Positions 42,524 through 51,948 of a DNA stretch of 64,000 nt are shown one piece after another. The position numbers were made by a program, and so were the translations under genes. Source of the DNA: Rhizobium phaseoli (GTDB taxonomy: Bacteria; Pseudomonadota; Alphaproteobacteria; Rhizobiales; Rhizobiaceae). The stretch lies in assembly GCF_010668805.1 (NCBI RefSeq), contig NZ_WUFT01000023.1, positions 1 to 64,000 on the forward strand, in the 5' to 3' direction. Each line of letters starts with the position of its first letter. Position 1 is the stretch's first letter. Below the pieces are notes generated by a model. The model ran no database searches. It saw only the letters and a program-made list of their open reading frames with translations, and was not told where the DNA came from.

Positions 42524-43073
42524 TTGAATACAACGCAAATGGCAATGCAAGAACCATGCGCAGTTCGAGGAAAAGATTTTGCGTTGCGGGAAAGAAGGGG
42601 AAATTGGGGGTTGGAAGCGAGGTGGCGCGGGGTGGCGGACAGTTCTTCCGCTAAGACTGCATAAAATGTGAGCAGGTGATGGCTTTTCGCTCGACCGATA
42701 TGCGGAGGCGCGGCCTTCCCACACACTCCTCATTCCTGTGCCCGTCACAGGAATCCAGCCACGGCGCGTCCGCGCCGTGAATGACTCGAACCCTTTCAAG
42801 AGAGCCTCCCGCGCCCAAGGACTTGGGCGCACTGGATTCCTGTGACGAGCACAGGAATGAGGTAGAGTGTGGGGGAGCGTCGGCGAATCTTCGCTGCGGT
42901 GGCATGCTGGCGAGTTGCCGCCAGGTTCGCTCGTCACATTGAAAGTATCATCTTCCGGCTCGTCCGTCCCCCCCAACCATCAGCGAAATTTCAGATAAGC
43001 ATCAACGCTTCGACTTTGACTGCACCGCCGGGCGCGGCTATCAGCGCGGCAATCCTTCTCTCGCGAGCCGCCC
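42524..43073. other. Interval with palindromic element between divergent genes
   Basis: These 550 bases separate the ATP-grasp operon and the DMT transporter gene. Apart from the RIME-like element at 42718-42873 there is no feature beyond presumed promoters. Confidence 0.6.
42718..42873. repeat. 156-bp palindromic element, RIME/MITE-like
   Basis: Outer arms of about 41 bases are inverted copies: CCCACACACTCCTCATTCCT on the left pairs with the reverse of AGGAATGAGGTAGAGTGTGGG on the right. Each arm contains its own hairpin (ATTCCTGTG/CACAGGAAT). Two smaller hairpins, ACGGCGCG/CGCGCCGT and GCGCCCAAG/CTTGGGCGC, lie in the centre. The plan matches the RIME elements at 23.4-24.1 kb, but the arm sequence differs. 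Confidence 0.8.
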
Positions 43074-43970
43074 ATGTCCCTCGACCGTCTTGCCCCCGCC
43101 GTTTTCGTCCTGCTCTGGTCCACGGGCTGGGTGGTGGCGAAATATGCTTCGCTGCATTCCGAGCCATTTACCTTTCTTTCGATCCGTTACGCGCTGTCGG
43201 CGGCGGCCTTCCTGGGGCTCTGCCTGGCGGCGCGGGCGCAATGGCCGGCAAGCCGGGCGACGTGGCTGCGCGCCATCTATTCCGGTTTCTTCCTGCATGG
43301 TTTCTATCTCGCCGGCCTCTGGTGGGCGATTGCCAACGGCGTGCCGGCCGGCATATCGGGAATCATCGCGGCGCTGCAGCCGCTTTTGACGGCGATGGCC
43401 GCTCCCTTCCTGATCGGCGAGCGGCTGCAGCAGGCACAGAAATTCGGCCTTGGCCTCGGCTTCATCGGCATTGCCATCGCCATTTCGCCGAAGCTCCTCG
43501 ATCCGGCGACCGCCGATCTCACACATGCCGCTCTGCCGCTGGCGATCAACCTCATTGCCATGGGGTCCGTTACCTACGGCACGCTTTACCAGAAGAAGCA
43601 CCTGCAATCGGGCGACCTCAGAACCATCGCGACACTGCAATATGTCGGGGCGCTGATGCTTACACTGCCGCTTTCGCTGATCTTCGAGCATCAGCATTTC
43701 GATGGCTCCGCGCAGGCCTATGGTGCACTCGTCTGGTCGGTCTTCGGTCTGTCGATGGGCGGCGTCGGGTTGCTGCTCTATCTGATCCGCCGGGGGCAGG
43801 TGTCCCGTGCCGCCTCACTGATCTACCTGATGCCCCCGGCCGTCGCTCTCGAGGCCTTCATCGCCTTCGGGGAACCGCTGACCGTGCCGTTGATCGTCGG
43901 CACCGTGGTGGTCGTGACGGGGGTCTATCTCACGAACCGCAGGGCATTCAGCGAACCTGCGGAGGCGTAG
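43074..43970 (+). CDS. EamA/DMT-family transporter
   Basis: A 298-residue inner-membrane protein with ten hydrophobic segments in two EamA repeats. It shows LWSTGWVVAKYA at the start of the first repeat and a YLMPPAVALEAFIAFGE stretch near the end of the second, both typical. Members export amino acids, nucleosides or other metabolites; the substrate is unknown here. It is monocistronic, convergent with the helicase gene and shares a terminator with it. Confidence 0.85.
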   Translation: MSLDRLAPAVFVLLWSTGWVVAKYASLHSEPFTFLSIRYALSAAAFLGLCLAARAQWPASRATWLRAIYSGFFLHGFYLAGLWWAIANGVPAGISGIIAALQPLLTAMAAPFLIGERLQQAQKFGLGLGFIGIAIAISPKLLDPATADLTHAALPLAINLIAMGSVTYGTLYQKKHLQSGDLRTIATLQYVGALMLTLPLSLIFEHQHFDGSAQAYGALVWSVFGLSMGGVGLLLYLIRRGQVSRAASLIYLMPPAVALEAFIAFGEPLTVPLIVGTVVVVTGVYLTNRRAFSEPAEA

Positions 43971-43977
43971 ATAGCAA

Positions 43978-44003
43978 AAAGGCCGGAGATGTCCCCGGCC
44001 TTT
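43978..44003. terminator. Bidirectional intrinsic terminator
   Basis: AAAGGCCGG and CCGGCCTTT form a 9-bp stem between the convergent transporter and helicase genes. A-rich sequence to the left and TTTCCGCTTTT to the right supply U-runs in both directions. Confidence 0.8.
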
Positions 44004-44025
44004 CCGCTTTTCAATCGCTCAACTA

Positions 44026-45672
44026 TCAGGCGCGTTCGCGGCGCTGGCCGCCGCCATTGCGGGAGCCGGAGCCACCGCGGCGGTCGCCGCCGTTGCCGTC
44101 GCGGCGGGGTTCACCGCCCTGGGCCTGCTGCGGGCCGCGGTCTTCGCCGTGCTTGCGGGCCGGGCGGCCGTGGGTATGGCGGCCGTTGCCGCGGTGATGA
44201 CCGCTCGGCTCGCCATTGGCAGGGCCGCCATGGGCGGGACGCTGCGGCTTTGCCGAGGGGCGGAAGTCGGAAGTCGAGGCTAGATCGTTGTCGGGGCCAA
44301 GATTCGGGCTGGCTTCGCCGCGGCGCTGGCCGCGGAAATCCTCGTTGCGAGCGGTGCGTTCGGGACGCGGACGGCGTTCCTGGCGGCTGCCGCGATGCTC
44401 CGAACGGTTCTGATCGCCACGGCCGTCGCCACGACCCGGACCTTCGCGACCCTGGCCTTCGCGCGCCTGACCTTGGCCGCCACCGCGATTGCGGTTGTTG
44501 CCATTGCCGTTGGCGCGGCGGGGGCCGCCACTGATATTTGCCGGCGGCTCGCCGCTTGCGACTGTGATGTCGATACCCATCAGGCGCTCGATGTCACGCA
44601 GCAGCTTGGCTTCGTCGGGAGCGCAGAAGGCAATCGCGATGCCGTCGCGGCCGGCGCGCGCCGTGCGGCCGATGCGGTGAACATAGGCGTCGGGCACTTC
44701 AGGCAGGTCGTAGTTGTAGACGTGGCTGACGGCGGGGATGTCGATGCCGCGGGCGGCAACGTCGGTGGCGATCAGCGTCTTGATGCTGCCGTCGCGGAAG
44801 GCCTTCAGCGCCCGCTCGCGCTGACCCTGGCTCTTGTTGCCATGGATCGAGGCGACGGAATAGCCGATGTTTTCGAGATGCTTCATCAGCTTCTCCGCAC
44901 CGTGCTTGGTGCGCAGGAAGACGATGGCGCGGCCATCCGGGTTTTCGGTCAGCGACTTGCGGAGCAGTTCCGTCTTGTCGTTCTTGCCGCCGACGAAATG
45001 GACGTATTGCTCGACCTTGTCGGCAGCCTTGCCGGGCGGTGTGACTTCGACCTTGACGGGATCGACGAGGTAGTCACCGGCGAGATCGGCGATCGCCTTC
45101 GGCATGGTGGCCGAGAAAAGCATGGTCTGGCGCTTCTTCGGCACCATCTTGGCGATCTTGCGCAGATCGTGCACGAAGCCGAGGTCGAGCATCTGATCGG
45201 CTTCATCAAGTACGAGATAGCGGACTGTGGTCAGCGAGATCGCCCGGCGATTGATGAGGTCGAGCAGGCGGCCGGGCGTGGCGACGAGGATATCGGTGCC
45301 CTTTTCGAGCTGAAGCTGCTGCTTGTTGATCGAAACGCCGCCGACGACGACGTTGATGCGTAGATGCGACTTGCGGATGAACTTCTTCAGGCTCTCGGCG
45401 ATCTGGTTCACCAGTTCGCGGGTCGGCGCCAGGATGAGGGTCCGCGTCGTGCGGTTGTCGGGGCGACGTTCGTCGGCAAGCAGCTTTTCGATGAGCGGCA
45501 GGCCGAAAGCGGCCGTCTTGCCGGTGCCGGTCTGGGCAAGACCGATCAGGTCCCGGCCTTCGAGAAGGAGGGGAATGGCATGTTCCTGGATCGGCGTCGG
45601 CGTTTCGATGCCGAGCTGGAACAAAGTAGCGACGATCGGCTTGGAGACACCAAGCGATTCAAAATTAGTCAA
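44026..45672 (-). CDS. DEAD-box ATP-dependent RNA helicase (RhlE-like)
   Basis: A 548-residue helicase. Motifs in order: Q motif TPTPIQEHAIP, AQTGTGKTAAF (I), PTRELVNQ (Ia), VLDEADQML (II), SATMP (III), ATDVAARGIDIP (V) and HRIGRTARAGRDG (VI). The last 140 residues are rich in Arg, Gly and Asn (GNGNNRNRGGGQGQ) and probably bind RNA; this is typical of cold-induced helicases. The start is set at TTG 45672 (LTNFESLG), where GAAAGG lies upstream; ATG codons 16 and 21 codons further upstream are the alternatives. It remodels structured RNA in ribosome assembly or mRNA decay. Confidence 0.92.
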   Translation of the reverse strand: MTNFESLGVSKPIVATLFQLGIETPTPIQEHAIPLLLEGRDLIGLAQTGTGKTAAFGLPLIEKLLADERRPDNRTTRTLILAPTRELVNQIAESLKKFIRKSHLRINVVVGGVSINKQQLQLEKGTDILVATPGRLLDLINRRAISLTTVRYLVLDEADQMLDLGFVHDLRKIAKMVPKKRQTMLFSATMPKAIADLAGDYLVDPVKVEVTPPGKAADKVEQYVHFVGGKNDKTELLRKSLTENPDGRAIVFLRTKHGAEKLMKHLENIGYSVASIHGNKSQGQRERALKAFRDGSIKTLIATDVAARGIDIPAVSHVYNYDLPEVPDAYVHRIGRTARAGRDGIAIAFCAPDEAKLLRDIERLMGIDITVASGEPPANISGGPRRANGNGNNRNRGGGQGQAREGQGREGPGRGDGRGDQNRSEHRGSRQERRPRPERTARNEDFRGQRRGEASPNLGPDNDLASTSDFRPSAKPQRPAHGGPANGEPSGHHRGNGRHTHGRPARKHGEDRGPQQAQGGEPRRDGNGGDRRGGSGSRNGGGQRRERA

Positions 45673-45976
45673 GGCAAAACCTTTCGGGGCGCCACAACGA
45701 CTATCGCCGGAACGCACCATGCGATCCGGTTTCATTCTGGCGTCAAGAACCCCGCGTGAAGTGGGAACTTGTGAGTTGGAAAAAGCTTTCCAGCGCTTCT
45801 GGCCGCGGATGGGAGTGCGGCCTCTATCGAAATGCGCTTTTGTCCCTTCTTCCTGCGTCCGTATTTTCTAGCAGGGGCACGCTCACGCGGCGGCCGGAAG
45901 GGTGAAAGCTGGGCTGCATTTGGGCTAGTTCGCGCGGAAAGTCAAGTGCAGTGCACAAGAAAGCCTCCGGTGGAAC
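45673..45976. other. Promoter region of the helicase gene
   Basis: These 304 bases lie between the helicase start and the stop of the alkylation-repair gene. They should hold the helicase promoter and 5' leader. RhlE-type genes often have long leaders that control cold expression, but no motif was identified by eye. Confidence 0.45.
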
Positions 45977-47080
45977 TTAGTTGGGCATAATGAGCAAGAA
46001 GCTTTGCGAGGCGCTTTCCGCGCCGTTGACGAGGATGGCGATGCGGTGCTGGCCGGGGTAATAGCGCCTCGTGGTGATCGGCCGCATGGCGTGGCGGCGC
46101 TCGATTGCGTGGCTCTGCCCGGGCGCGAGCATGATCGTCTTGCATTTGAAGACCTTGGGCGAGAGCGAGCCATCGGCCTTCACGTAGTGGATGGCGTAGT
46201 CGATCATCAGCGATTGCGCGGTCTCGCCGGCATTGTTGACGCGGATTTCGAAATCCAACCCCTCGCCGAACGTGACCACGCCGTTCAAGAGGCGCAGTTC
46301 ACATGTCAGCGCAGTCGCCGCGCCGAAGCCGAAATTGGCGAGCGCTTGCGCATGACCGTTCTTCAGGAGCGTGCGCGAGGCATGTTTCAGCAGACGGCGC
46401 CGTTCAGGCGATGCCGTCTCGATGTGACCGGCGATGAAGGTTGCGACCAGATCCGGGTGATCCTTGGCGATGTCGTTGAGGCTGTTGGCGACGGAGCGGC
46501 GGACATAATCCTCCGGGTCATCGACCAATGCAGTCAGGATCGGCAGGATCGGCCCCGGATCCTTCACAAGCTGCGGCAGGCGCATGGCCCAGGGCAGGCG
46601 AGGCCGCGTTCCCTCACTTGCCAGCCGGCGCACGTGCTGATCAGGGTCGCCGACCCAGTGGGAGATGATGGCGAGCGCGCGCTGCTGGTCGCGGTGGATG
46701 AACTGGCGGATACCGAATTCGGCGGTGAAATGCGGCGTCAGCGCCTTCAGCAGATCGAGGCCGAGATCGAAATGATCGGGGCCGCGGGCCGCGATGAACT
46801 GGTTGACCGGCAACAGCATCCAGCCTGATAGACCGGGCCTGCCTGATGCAGGCAGGCTCGCCTTCAGGATCGCGGCTGCCTCCGGAAAATCAGCGGGAAG
46901 CGTGGCAAACAGCGCGTCGCGGATCAGGGCCGAGCGTTCCATCAACTCCAGCGCTCCGAGGCCATCGGTTGCCAGTTTCACGAAACGGGGCTTGTCGAAG
47001 GCGGGCGCATGGGCGGCGATGCGATCGGCCATGTCGCCGACCAGCGCCTGATGCAGCAGATTTTTCAGCGGTTCCGGCAT
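45977..47080 (-). CDS. HEAT-repeat DNA alkylation repair protein (AlkD-like family)
   Basis: A 367-residue protein. The central part consists of HEAT-like helical repeats (ALAIISHWVGDPDQHVRRLASEGTRPRLPW, then DDPEDYVRRSVANSLNDIAKDHPDL), the PF08713 pattern of AlkD-type DNA glycosylases that remove alkylated purines. The C-terminal 110 residues look like a beta-sandwich with LTCELRLLNGVV and are not part of AlkD. The aspartate of AlkD catalysis cannot be aligned with confidence, so activity is unproven. ATG 47080 is preceded by GGGAGG. Confidence 0.82.
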   Translation of the reverse strand: MPEPLKNLLHQALVGDMADRIAAHAPAFDKPRFVKLATDGLGALELMERSALIRDALFATLPADFPEAAAILKASLPASGRPGLSGWMLLPVNQFIAARGPDHFDLGLDLLKALTPHFTAEFGIRQFIHRDQQRALAIISHWVGDPDQHVRRLASEGTRPRLPWAMRLPQLVKDPGPILPILTALVDDPEDYVRRSVANSLNDIAKDHPDLVATFIAGHIETASPERRRLLKHASRTLLKNGHAQALANFGFGAATALTCELRLLNGVVTFGEGLDFEIRVNNAGETAQSLMIDYAIHYVKADGSLSPKVFKCKTIMLAPGQSHAIERRHAMRPITTRRYYPGQHRIAILVNGAESASQSFLLIMPN

Positions 47081-47151
47081 GCTGATCCTCCCTCTGTGGG
47101 AGGATTGGACCGGCGCCGCCGGGAGGTCAAGCGGCGCCGGGTGCAGTTTTC

Positions 47152-47469
47152 CTATTCCGGGCAGACTTTGACGCGGTAAGGGTCGCCCCAATCGTCGCGC
47201 CGCCATTCGAGGTGGCAATAGGACGGCCGGTAATAGGTCCGGTAGACCGGATAGGGGCGATAAGCGGGATAGGCGTGGTAGGCAGGATAAGCGGGATAGG
47301 CCGGGCGTGCGGCCTCGGACAGCAGGGCACCGCCGACGACGCCGGCGGCAAGGCCGCCCCAGAAGGCATCGCGTGGACGGGCATCGGCGGTGGTGGCGGT
47401 GGCGAGCGAGGCGCTGGCTAGAGTCAGCGCGATCAGGCCCGTCGCCATGGTCTTATGAAGAACGGACAT
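47152..47469 (-). CDS. Small secreted Pro-Ala-Tyr repeat protein
   Basis: A 105-residue protein with a signal peptide ending in ATTADA (residue 30). A glycine-rich helix (WGGLAAGVVGGALL) is followed by a repeat of PAYPAY-type units (residues 58-80), then a C-terminal YCHLEW...VKVCPE with two cysteines. Proteins of this type are common in rhizobia as envelope or periplasmic proteins of unknown function, and the tail resembles that of BA14K-like proteins. Confidence 0.75.
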   Translation of the reverse strand: MSVLHKTMATGLIALTLASASLATATTADARPRDAFWGGLAAGVVGGALLSEAARPAYPAYPAYHAYPAYRPYPVYRTYYRPSYCHLEWRRDDWGDPYRVKVCPE

Positions 47470-47808
47470 GCTATTTTCCTTGATTTAGACTGGCTTCCAT
47501 AAAGCCATGTCCAGACTCCGCCCGGATCGCGGCGGCGAAATGGCCGTGCAAGCGCTTCCGGCATTAAATTTTCGTCATGATTTCAACGAGTCCCGGCAGT
47601 GGATGGAATGATGCATCGGGTGGCATTGCCGCCGATGCCTGCTTTTTCAGTCCCGTGCAAGTCCGGGCTGCCAATGTGAGGCCGTTTCAGCCTGGCGAGC
47701 CGGCTCCTAAAATTCGCCCGCTGAAATTTATGGTTAAAACCTTGTTAAAAGCCTTGGTGTTACAGTCTTTGTAGTTGATATTTCATTCATTGCCGGAGCG
47801 ACAACTTC
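47470..47808. other. Upstream region of the hybrid kinase gene
   Basis: This 339-base divergent interval precedes the hybrid kinase and the small secreted protein gene. It presumably carries both promoters. No palindrome or repeat was seen. Confidence 0.4.
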
Positions 47809-50800
47809 TTGAAATCAACCGGGGACATTCTGGAATTGGCCTGCCGCCGGATCGCTGATCTGGACACCCCGGCCTATGTCAAGAACAGCGAGCTGCGCTA
47901 TGTCGCCGTCAACCAGGCCTATGCCGATTTCCTGGGCCGCGAGATTTCCGATTTCATCGGCCGGCGCAGCCGCGAGCTGTTCGACCGTCCCGAGGAAGAG
48001 GAGCGCGAGGATAGGGAACGCCGCGCGCTGGTGTTCGGAAGCGAGGAAAACGCCATCTGTTTCGATGCAGCAGGCCTTGGCCATGAGCGCATCCAGATCG
48101 AAAGCTTCTCGCCGTTACCGGAGCGGGCCTATGTGCTCGGTATCTTCGAAGTGCGCGAGACGGCGCGTCGCGCAGCTGGCGCCGGAGGGATTGTTAGCGA
48201 TCCCGGGATTGCCGGCAATCCGGGGAGATCGGCCGATTTTGCCCACGTGCGTGAGGCGCTGGAAAAGCTCGACCATCCGATCGGCATCTTTGCCGGGGAT
48301 GGGCGCCCTCTGATCGTCAATGCCGCCTATCGCAACGGCGCAAAGCGGGCTGCTCCCAGCGATACGGGCTGGCATGAGAGCGTCAACGAACGCGATCTGC
48401 TGCGCACCATCATGGAGGACCTGCCGGTCGCGGTTTTCGTGCGCGATGATAGGCACCGCCTCGTCTATGCCAACCAATATTACGAAACCTTCGGTGGCTA
48501 TGACCGCTCGCAGGTTCTGGGGATGACCGAGCACGAAATGTTCGGGCCAGAGGAGGGAGAGGCGATCTACCAGGAAAACCGCCTGGCGCTGGAAGACGGC
48601 CTGTCGAAAGAGATCGAAAGCCAGATGCCGAGCAAGGATGGCCGCATTCATCCGCTCATCTCGCGGGTCAACCGCGTCGTGACGCCAAATGGGCGCACCT
48701 ATGTCGTCGGTTCCTTTTCCGATATCTCGCCGCTGAAGGAGCGGGAGATGGCGCTGATCGAGGCGAAGAAGCAGGAAGAGGTGCTGCATCGGGATATCGA
48801 AAGCATCCTGCGCTCGCTGCCGGTCGGCGTGCTGATCCTCGATAACGACCATCGGATTCTCTACCTCAACGACGAATTCTACAGCATCTGGGATCTGCCA
48901 CCCGACGATCCCTTCGACGGCCGCCCCTTTATCGACGTCATCCGCCGCAATTCCGAGCTCGGCCGCTACGACGGCACGCAGACGCCGGATGAGATCTACG
49001 CTTTCCGCAAGCACCTGTTCGAGACCGATGCGCCCGAGCCGATCGAACTCGATTGGGCGGGCGGTAAATCCGTCATCTTCGACAGTCGGCGTATTTCCAA
49101 CGACCGTATCCTGCTTTCCTATGCCGACATCACAGCTGTTCGCGAGCGGGAGAAGGAAATCCACGAGGCCCGCGCGGCGCTGGAGCGGCTCGGCGAGATG
49201 ATGCGCGATGCGACGCATGCCATGTCGCAAGGGCTCGCCATCGTCCAGGATGGCATCATCAAGCTGTCCAACGAGTCGCTATCAGAGATACTGCGCATTC
49301 CAGCTTCCCATATCGAGCCAGGCGAGGGCTGGATCGGGCTCTTCGATTTCTGCGCGGCGCGCGGCGATTTCCATGATGCAGCCGCCGAGATCCTGCAGGG
49401 TTGGCGCGCCAATATCGCGGCGAAGCAACCGATCTCCACGGTCTTCCATGTAGCCGGCGAACGCTGGGTGAACATGGAGGCGACGGTCAGCGAGGGGCAG
49501 CATTGGGTGGCGCTCTTCACCGACGTCACCGAACTCAAGAGCCGCGAGGAGGAGCTGCGCCAGCTCTTGTCACGCGCCGAAGCCGCCGACCGGGCCAAAT
49601 CCGAATTCCTCGCCAATATGAGCCACGAGATCCGCACGCCGATGAATGGTGTGCTCGGCATGGCGGAACTGCTTGCCAAGACCAATCTCGACACGCGTCA
49701 GAAAACCTTCATCGACATCATCGTCAAGTCGGGCAATGCGCTGTTGACGATCATCAACGACATCCTCGACTTCTCGAAGATCGATGCGGGGCAGATGAAG
49801 CTGCGCAAAGCCGCCTTCGACATCACCGAAGCGGTGGAGGACGTGGCGACGCTGCTATCCTCGCATGCTGCCGAGAAGAACATCGAACTCCTGGTGCGGG
49901 CAGCACCGGATCTGCCCGCCGCCGTGATCGGCGATGCCGGGCGTTTCCGCCAGATCGTCACCAATCTCGTCGGCAATGCCGTCAAGTTCACCGAGCGCGG
50001 CCATGTCTTCGTCGATGTCGGCTTCCAGACGGTTGGCGGCGGCGAGATCCTGGCGAGCATCCGCATCGAGGATACCGGCATCGGCATCCCGCGCGAAAAG
50101 CTCGAATCGGTCTTCGACAAGTTCTCGCAGGTCGACGCTTCCTCGACCCGCCGGCATGAGGGAACGGGTCTCGGGCTTGCGATCACCGCCGGCCTTGTCG
50201 ATCTCTTCGGCGGGTATCTCAATGTCGAGAGCGAATGGGGCAAGGGGTCGGTCTTCACGGTCAATCTCCCCTTTGCGGTGGCTGCGGCCCGCCTCGAGCC
50301 GAAACCGCTGCCGATCAACGTGCAGGGCGCGCGCATCCTCGTCGTCGACGACAATGACGTGAACCGGCGCATCCTCACCGAGCAGCTTTCGCTCTGGGGT
50401 TTTGACGGCGTGGCCGCCGAAGGCGGCGGCAACGGTCTTGCAATCCTGGAGGCGGCGGCCGATCTCGGCATTGCCGTCGATGCCGTCGTGCTCGACTATC
50501 ACATGCCCGATATGAACGGCGCCGATGTGGCGCGCCGGCTGCGCGCCGATCCTCGCTTCGTGGAGCTGCCGATCATCTTCCTGACGTCGATGGATATTTC
50601 AGGCACGGAAAAGGAATTCGCGGCACTCAACGGTCATGCGCATCTGATGAAGCCGGCGCGCGCCAACGTGCTGCGCAATACCGTCGTCGAGGTCGTCCGC
50701 GCCGGTCGCGTGAAGCAGGTTTCAGAAGCCGAGATCGCCCGGCTGCAGGCGCAGGCAGTGGTGCCGGCACCGCCGCCTGAGCCGATGCCGCAGCAGCGGG

Positions 50801-51210
50801 CGCCTGAATTCGTTGATGTGCTCGTCGCCGAGGACAACGAGGTAAACCAGATCGTCTTCACCCAGATCCTGCAAGGAACGGGCCTCTCTTTCCTCGTCGT
50901 CGACAATGGCGAGCAGGCGGTCGCCGCCTGGGAACGGCACACGCCGCGCATCATCATGATGGACGTCTCGATGCCCGTCATGAACGGCCATGAGGCGACC
51001 CGGACGATCCGCGCGCGTGAAAAAGGGCAGGGGCATCGCGTGCCGATCATCGGTGTCACCGCCCATGCGCTCGAAAGCGACCGCGACCTCTGTCTCGACG
51101 CCGGCATGGACGACTACATGTCGAAGCCGATCAGCCCCGAATTGTTGGAAGAGAAGATCCGGCAATGGCTAGTCAGGGACAAAGAGCAGCCGGGGCGCAC
51201 CAGCTACTGA
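47809..51210 (+). CDS. Multi-PAS hybrid sensor histidine kinase with two receiver domains
   Basis: An 1133-residue soluble kinase with no membrane span. The N-terminal 575 residues contain at least three or four PAS domains, two of them clear from ERAYVLG-type and LVYANQYYETFGGYDRSQVLG sequences. The phosphoacceptor His606 lies in SHEIRTPMNG. The ATPase domain has the N box (QIVTNLVGNAVKFT) and G boxes DTGIGIP and GTGLGLAI. Two receivers follow: the first with Asp near 896 (VLDYHMPDMNG), the second with Asp near 1052 (MMDVSMPVMNG). Several PAS domains and no transmembrane part suggest an internal redox or ligand signal. The TTG start is uncertain. The histidine phosphotransfer partner is unknown. 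Confidence 0.92.
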   Translation: MKSTGDILELACRRIADLDTPAYVKNSELRYVAVNQAYADFLGREISDFIGRRSRELFDRPEEEEREDRERRALVFGSEENAICFDAAGLGHERIQIESFSPLPERAYVLGIFEVRETARRAAGAGGIVSDPGIAGNPGRSADFAHVREALEKLDHPIGIFAGDGRPLIVNAAYRNGAKRAAPSDTGWHESVNERDLLRTIMEDLPVAVFVRDDRHRLVYANQYYETFGGYDRSQVLGMTEHEMFGPEEGEAIYQENRLALEDGLSKEIESQMPSKDGRIHPLISRVNRVVTPNGRTYVVGSFSDISPLKEREMALIEAKKQEEVLHRDIESILRSLPVGVLILDNDHRILYLNDEFYSIWDLPPDDPFDGRPFIDVIRRNSELGRYDGTQTPDEIYAFRKHLFETDAPEPIELDWAGGKSVIFDSRRISNDRILLSYADITAVREREKEIHEARAALERLGEMMRDATHAMSQGLAIVQDGIIKLSNESLSEILRIPASHIEPGEGWIGLFDFCAARGDFHDAAAEILQGWRANIAAKQPISTVFHVAGERWVNMEATVSEGQHWVALFTDVTELKSREEELRQLLSRAEAADRAKSEFLANMSHEIRTPMNGVLGMAELLAKTNLDTRQKTFIDIIVKSGNALLTIINDILDFSKIDAGQMKLRKAAFDITEAVEDVATLLSSHAAEKNIELLVRAAPDLPAAVIGDAGRFRQIVTNLVGNAVKFTERGHVFVDVGFQTVGGGEILASIRIEDTGIGIPREKLESVFDKFSQVDASSTRRHEGTGLGLAITAGLVDLFGGYLNVESEWGKGSVFTVNLPFAVAAARLEPKPLPINVQGARILVVDDNDVNRRILTEQLSLWGFDGVAAEGGGNGLAILEAAADLGIAVDAVVLDYHMPDMNGADVARRLRADPRFVELPIIFLTSMDISGTEKEFAALNGHAHLMKPARANVLRNTVVEVVRAGRVKQVSEAEIARLQAQAVVPAPPPEPMPQQRAPEFVDVLVAEDNEVNQIVFTQILQGTGLSFLVVDNGEQAVAAWERHTPRIIMMDVSMPVMNGHEATRTIRAREKGQGHRVPIIGVTAHALESDRDLCLDAGMDDYMSKPISPELLEEKIRQWLVRDKEQPGRTSY

Positions 51211-51219
51211 TCTTTGCGC

Positions 51220-51948
51220 TTACCCGCCGGGCGCCTTGATGCCGCAGAGCATTTCGCGTTTGCCGGCGAAGCCCTGGCGGCGCTCGACGGCAAAGCCTGC
51301 CGCGATGAGGTTGCGGCGGACGAAACCTGCCGCGGCATAGGTGGCGAAAGTGCCGCCGGGCGCGGTTTTTTCGTGGACGCGGCGCATCAGTTCTTCCGAC
51401 CACATGTCGCCGTTGCGCGAGGGCGCGAAGCCGTCGAGATACCAGGCGTCGAAGCCGGGCCTGACCGCCGCGACACCATCGAGCGCTCGGCCGCAGACGA
51501 CGCTGAGCCTCATCTGGTCGTCGAGATCGAGCGATACGATATCGGCAGGCGTTGGCGGCCAGGCAGCCGTCAGCGCCTCGCTCTCGGCGTCGATCTCCGG
51601 CCAGTGCGAGAGTGCCCGGCCGATTTCTTCGCCGCGCATCGGGTGGAGCTCGAAGGAGATGAAATGCAGCTGCTGGCCGGTCGCGCGGTGCAGCTTCCAT
51701 TGCCGCCAGGTCTCGGCGAAGTTCAGGCCGGTGCCGAAGCCGAGTTCGCCGATCACGAATTCCTGCCGCCCGTTCCAACGCTCCGGCAGGCCGTTGCCGG
51801 CGAGGAAGACATGGCCGCATTCCAGCCGCCCATCGGTCCGGCAATAAAAATGATCGCCAAAGGCGGTGGAATAAGGCATATCGCCGTCGCGCCATTCGAG
51901 CGGCTGCGGCGCGCCGGCGCCAATCTGATCGGGGTTCACGTCTGTCAT
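51220..51948 (-). CDS. mnmD: tRNA 5-methylaminomethyl-2-thiouridine methyltransferase (MnmD)
   Basis: A 242-residue methyltransferase of the DUF752/MnmD type. The SAM-binding motif is IGELGFGTGLNFAETW, and the catalytic region reads DAWYLDGFAPSRNGDMW. It methylates the nm5U34 wobble base of tRNAs for Lys, Glu and Gln to mnm5U. In E. coli this is the N-terminal half of the MnmC fusion; here it is a separate gene. Its ATG and that of the divergent FAD oxidoreductase gene overlap on the same CATG, so the transcripts must start inside each other's coding region. It is convergent with the hybrid kinase. Confidence 0.9.
   Translation of the reverse strand: MTDVNPDQIGAGAPQPLEWRDGDMPYSTAFGDHFYCRTDGRLECGHVFLAGNGLPERWNGRQEFVIGELGFGTGLNFAETWRQWKLHRATGQQLHFISFELHPMRGEEIGRALSHWPEIDAESEALTAAWPPTPADIVSLDLDDQMRLSVVCGRALDGVAAVRPGFDAWYLDGFAPSRNGDMWSEELMRRVHEKTAPGGTFATYAAAGFVRRNLIAAGFAVERRQGFAGKREMLCGIKAPGG

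Noticed and set aside
42524..42976. N-terminal extension of the ATP-grasp frame
   Set aside because: It runs through the palindromic repeat and non-coding DNA; the family start is at 42523.
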